Shown in pieces: positions 6,601 through 8,520 of a stretch of 8,520 bases of DNA (within the stretch, counting starts at the first letter, position 1; each line of letters begins with the position of its first letter). Under the pieces are notes generated by a model. The model was given only the letters and a program-made list of their open reading frames with translations, made no database searches and was not told where the DNA came from. Origin of the DNA: an uncultured Lachnospiraceae bacterium (GTDB lineage Bacteria > Bacillota > Clostridia > Lachnospirales > Lachnospiraceae); assembly GCA_905235345.1 (NCBI GenBank), contig CAJOLO010000061.1:1-8520 (forward strand), given 5' to 3'. The position numbers and the translations under genes are program-made.

Positions 6601-7105
6601 AGATATTTACCTGCAATCTGCCGGAATAGCAAAGGATTCCCATATGACATCGGTTTCGGTGTTTGCTGACGTAAAAGAGAGGATGGCTAAGATGATGAGC
6701 AGTCTTAATTATATCGTTCTTGTGGTAATTGCGTCGGCAGCGGGACTTGCATTTATCGTGTTGTATAATCTGACTAATATCAATATAACGGAGAGAATCA
6801 GGGAAATTGCAACTATCAAGGTGTTGGGATTTTTCCGAAATGAGACATCCGCTTATGTGTTTAGGGAGAATCTTGTGTTAACGATGTTCGGTGTGATAAT
6901 AGGCCTGTTCTTAGGGATTCTGCTACACCGTTATGTAATGGCGCAGATTGTGGTGGATATGGTATGCTTCAGGACACAGATATTGCCGATAAGCTTTGTG
7001 TACAGTACGGTGCTGACTTTCGTATTCACATTTGTGGTTAATATGTTTATGGAGGCAAAGCTTGAGAAGATTAATATGGCGGAGTCACTAAAGTCTGTGG
7101 AGTGA
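3695..7105 (+). CDS. FtsX-family ABC permease with giant extracellular coiled-coil stalk
   Basis: A 1136-residue permease made of two FtsX units, about eight membrane helices: near residues 17-37, 610-632, 656-682, 705-729, 779-800, 1004-1026, 1060-1081 and 1097-1120. The conserved KALG (QIGVYKALGYS) and KVLG (EIATIKVLGFF) cytosolic motifs of the FtsX fold occur in each half. The first extracellular loop (38-609) has a mixed domain to about 248, then heptads 249-580 predicted as a long coiled coil; the second loop (about 801-1003) is beta-rich and MacB-like. The heptads resemble the X-X-X-Leu-X-X-Gly repeats known from YhgE/Pip and some FtsX-like proteins. It is far longer than a MacB permease of about 400-650 residues because of the doubled unit and stalk. 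It works with the ATPase 12 bases upstream. The start has only a weak SD (GGCTGAG), so translation is probably coupled. Substrate or wall partner is unknown. Confidence 0.92.
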   Translation: MKSMMRKTTLREIKQTFGRFFAIFAIIALGVGFFSGVRITTPAMVHTVDTFLQENQFYDYRLISTLGWEEEDVESFLNRDDVRYAEGAYTADILYINEDADELVLKTHSMPDNINGIELVKGHFPENDNECVVDSVMNGRPEIGEHIYVAETNEEDTLDTIKYRELTVTGWADSSYYVNFERGTTSIGTGTVDGFVYVPKGFFDSDIYTEIFVRFDEDYEIYSKAYKNYMSDKKETWETYVEQQADNRYDRVIADAEEKIADGENELADKREEGQEELDDAKIKLEDGKTELEDSEKKLADAKNDLDDAKREIDDNSSKLADAKKELADAKKKLDKVKKQLDNAKSTLVQSKKQLDDTDKQLSSGEDQIKQGQEKIDAAYKELENNDKELTAQETALAAKEAEYKAQLEQIGDMFDMLSAEQQEALNSAGREIEAGKNALKEARAKLEAGRGELTANQAALDTQKYTLSEGRKEYQKGLIQYEEGVKDYEKGVVQYESGKADYENGLEEYKDGKSKLEDGEKKYRDGLAEYNKGLSEYSDGVSDYEDGLNDYEDGVKEFNEKIADAEGKIADAKKELDDVEEPDTYLLERNTNIGYACFENDSEIVAQVAKVFPVFFVLVAALVCITTMGRMVEEQRTQIGVYKALGYSEGTIMGKFMFYSGSAALLGCVVGYCGGIILFPKVIWTTYRMMYHALPMNYIIDWKLAGLSLAAALICSIGTTWITCHYELSETAAGLMRPKAPKAGKRVFLEYVPGIWNHLKFLHKVSIRNIFRYKGRFFMMIVGIGGCTALLVTGFGIRDSIADFAYMQYDEIQTADASMTYKTEDDNVIPESLRGILDDVSQEYLLLNESSWDILAGDAVKEISLVVPENYDTIDHYMHFRTPDGEPLSVPGKDEVYICEGIAERYEISTGDEVTLRDSDMREIRVKVTGIFENHVYNYVFIAPETMEEQLSERLEYNTAYINFQEGADIYLQSAGIAKDSHMTSVSVFADVKERMAKMMSSLNYIVLVVIASAAGLAFIVLYNLTNINITERIREIATIKVLGFFRNETSAYVFRENLVLTMFGVIIGLFLGILLHRYVMAQIVVDMVCFRTQILPISFVYSTVLTFVFTFVVNMFMEAKLEKINMAESLKSVE
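4439..5431 (+). repeat. 21-base periodic coding repeat for the coiled-coil stalk
   Basis: This stretch encodes residues 249-579 of the permease as successive seven-residue units. In arm 1 (249-413) the pattern is mostly A-K-x-x-L-x-D, with one 11-residue unit at 270-280. Residues about 407-427 look like a turn. In arm 2 the pattern becomes Y-x-x-G-x-x-x from Y475 to about 558, twelve units of which eleven start with Tyr. DNA identity persists in places: CTTGCAGATGC occurs at 4589, 4652 and 4673, all multiples of 21 apart, and GACTACGAGGACGGT at 5324 and 5345. Growth by in-frame duplication is the natural reading. Confidence 0.85.
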
Positions 7106-7137
7106 AGGAAAACCATTAATAAGAGGGGATATAGATT

Positions 7138-8121
7138 ATGAAAGCAGTTTTATTGGAAGCAAATGCAGTAAATCATAACGATCTGTCATGGGAGCCGGTG
7201 ACCTCAATTATGGAAACGGTTGTCTATGATAATACTACTGAAGAAGAGAAATATGAACATATCAAAGATGCGGATGTTATATTGGTAAACAAGCTTCGCA
7301 TAGATGATGAGGTTTTCGACAGATGTCCGAATATAAGATATATAGGAGTGTGTGCTACGGGCTATAATGTTATAGATATTGAGGCGGCTCGAAGGCATGG
7401 AGTGACTGTCACCAATGTTCCTGCATACAGCACCGATTCCGTGGCTCAGCTCGCATGGGGAATGATTCTTGAATCAGTGTGTCATATCAGTCTGCATAAT
7501 GACAGTGTTCATAATGGAGACTGGGTGAACTCCGATATATTCTGTTATTGGCTGGCACCTGTTACGGAACTTGCCGGGAAGACTATAGGAATTATCGGAT
7601 ATGGCAATATAGGACGAAGGGTTTCTGAGATCGCCGCGGCATTTCATATGAAGGTGCTGGTGCATACGCAACATCCGGAAAAGTATGCGGGTAACAGTAT
7701 GAAGAATAGTGACATACAAGCTGTGAATATAGAGTTTACAGATCTTGATTCGTTGTTATCCAAATCAGATATAATATCCCTACACTGTCCGCAGACAAAA
7801 GATACAGAACAGATCATAAACAAAGCTAATATTGAGAAGATGAAGGATGGTGTTATAATTATCAATGTGTCAAGAGGCGGGCTTATTGCTGAACAGGATC
7901 TGGCAGATGCATTAATAAGCGGAAAGGTCGCGGCAGCAGGTGTGGATGTGGTGTCGGCAGAGCCTATGAAGGCAGATAATCCACTGCTTAGTGCACCCAA
8001 TATGATAATAACACCGCATATGGGTTGGGCCAGTGTAGATGCAAGAAAACGGCTGGTGGATATAGTGGCCGGTAATCTGAGAGCGTTTCTTGATGGCAGG
8101 AAAGAAAATGTGGTGAGTTAA
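7138..8121 (+). CDS. D-2-hydroxyacid dehydrogenase, glycerate dehydrogenase/hydroxypyruvate reductase-like
   Basis: A 327-residue NAD(P)-dependent oxidoreductase of the D-isomer 2-hydroxyacid dehydrogenase family, normal length, cytosolic. The Rossmann motif G154-Y-G156-NI-G159 follows the usual ELAGKTIGIIG lead-in. The catalytic triad is intact: R246 (VSRGG), E275 (SAEPM) and H294 (TPHMGWAS). The N-terminal DLSW at 15-18 and the H-x-x-W at the catalytic His resemble glycerate dehydrogenase/hydroxypyruvate reductase, which interconverts hydroxypyruvate and D-glycerate; related D-lactate or 2-ketoacid reduction cannot be excluded. The hydrophobic substrate loop ATGYN at 73-77 fits the family. 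Start ATG 7138 has AGGGGA at 7124-7129, spacing 8. It sits 32 bases after the permease and 16 before pepD, probably in the same transcript, though no shared role is evident. Confidence 0.9.
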   Translation: MKAVLLEANAVNHNDLSWEPVTSIMETVVYDNTTEEEKYEHIKDADVILVNKLRIDDEVFDRCPNIRYIGVCATGYNVIDIEAARRHGVTVTNVPAYSTDSVAQLAWGMILESVCHISLHNDSVHNGDWVNSDIFCYWLAPVTELAGKTIGIIGYGNIGRRVSEIAAAFHMKVLVHTQHPEKYAGNSMKNSDIQAVNIEFTDLDSLLSKSDIISLHCPQTKDTEQIINKANIEKMKDGVIIINVSRGGLIAEQDLADALISGKVAAAGVDVVSAEPMKADNPLLSAPNMIITPHMGWASVDARKRLVDIVAGNLRAFLDGRKENVVS

Positions 8122-8137
8122 GATATGGAGGCGGAAA

Positions 8138-8520
8138 ATGAGAGCATTAGAGGGATTGCAACCTGAGAAAGTATTCTATTATTTTGAGGAGATAAGTAAG
8201 ATACCGAGAGGCTCATATCATGAGAAAGCCATAAGCGATTATCTGTGTGAGTATGCAAAGGAGCATGGAATTAAGTATTATCAGGATGAACTTTACAATG
8301 TGGTGATGCAGGTGCCTGCAAGTGAAGGCAGGGAGAATGAGGAGCCGCTTATCATGCAGGGACATATGGATATGGTGTGCGAAGTACGTCCCGGTGCAGA
8401 TAAGAACATGGAAGCGGAAGGACTTGACCTCTATGTTGAGGGAGACTATGTTCGTGCAAAGGATACTACGCTTGGAGGAGATGACGGAATTGCAGTTGCT
8501 TATATGCTGGCGATTGCTGA
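8138..8520 (+). CDS. pepD: PepD, cytosolic M20C dipeptidase (aminoacyl-histidine dipeptidase), 3' truncated by window
   Basis: The first 127 codons of a zinc dipeptidase of family M20C that runs off the window end; full members are about 480 residues. It hydrolyses a broad range of dipeptides in the cytosol, supplying amino acids from peptides. The N-terminus LEGLQPEKVFYYFEEISKIPRGS is highly typical. Metal-binding signatures are visible: H76-M-D78 in MQGHMDMVCE, and D115 in TTLGGDDGIAVAYML (110-124). The second half with the lid domain and remaining metal ligands is outside the window. Start ATG 8138 follows a strong GGAGG at 8127-8131 with spacing 6; an ATG at 8125 is in another frame and soon stops. 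The gene begins 16 bases after the dehydrogenase stop, so co-transcription is likely. There is no sign of damage in the visible part. Confidence 0.93.
   Translation, partial: MRALEGLQPEKVFYYFEEISKIPRGSYHEKAISDYLCEYAKEHGIKYYQDELYNVVMQVPASEGRENEEPLIMQGHMDMVCEVRPGADKNMEAEGLDLYVEGDYVRAKDTTLGGDDGIAVAYMLAIA

Noticed and set aside
8125..8166. ATG 8125 as the start of pepD
   Set aside because: It is in a different frame from the dipeptidase and reaches a stop after 13 codons; it also overlaps the SD of ATG 8138.

Overview
The window is ordinary bacterial chromosomal DNA with all seven genes and one further 3'-truncated gene on the + strand. Purine-rich Shine-Dalgarno sites, moderate to low GC, an M20C dipeptidase, a very large FtsX-type permease with a coiled-coil stalk, and a LarE with cluster-type cysteines together suggest a Gram-positive anaerobe of the Clostridia, most likely Lachnospiraceae. 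That placement is inference from gene style; there is no rRNA or other marker.

Layout. Positions 1-1709 hold three close-packed genes: a 74-residue acidic Cys-containing protein of unknown function, a 2H phosphoesterase (2'-5' RNA ligase-like), and an AT-rich four-helix membrane protein of unknown function. A short gap with a good sigma-A-type promoter (1752-1780) leads to larE (1820-2647), a PP-loop ATPase that inserts sulfur into the nickel-pincer nucleotide precursor. A 330-base gene-free gap (2648-2977) follows. Then come a MacB/LolD-type ABC ATPase, its 1136-residue FtsX-family permease, a D-2-hydroxyacid dehydrogenase, and the first 127 codons of the dipeptidase pepD, separated by 12, 32 and 16 bases with no visible terminator, so these four may be one transcript.

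The most unusual part is the gap at 2648-2977. It holds a roughly 180-base element with 17-base imperfect inverted ends (2714-2730 and 2878-2894), a core of about 62% GC in 35-50% GC surroundings, and internal helices that nest into a multibranched fold. Four of the pairs are G-U in the + strand RNA, which would be C/A mismatches in the opposite transcript. It is preceded by a consensus TTGACA box and followed by six T. It may be a structured RNA, a long 5' leader of the ABC operon, or a MITE-like repeat; sequence alone cannot decide.

The second notable item is the permease. Its first extracellular loop carries about 332 residues of regular heptads (residues 249-580) that read as two long antiparallel helices with different chemistry, enough to make a stalk of about 25 nm on the outside of the cell. 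The ATPase and permease would form an exporter or a mechanotransmission complex; the substrate or partner is unknown. No complete defence system, CRISPR array, tRNA, rRNA, transposase or integrase was seen.
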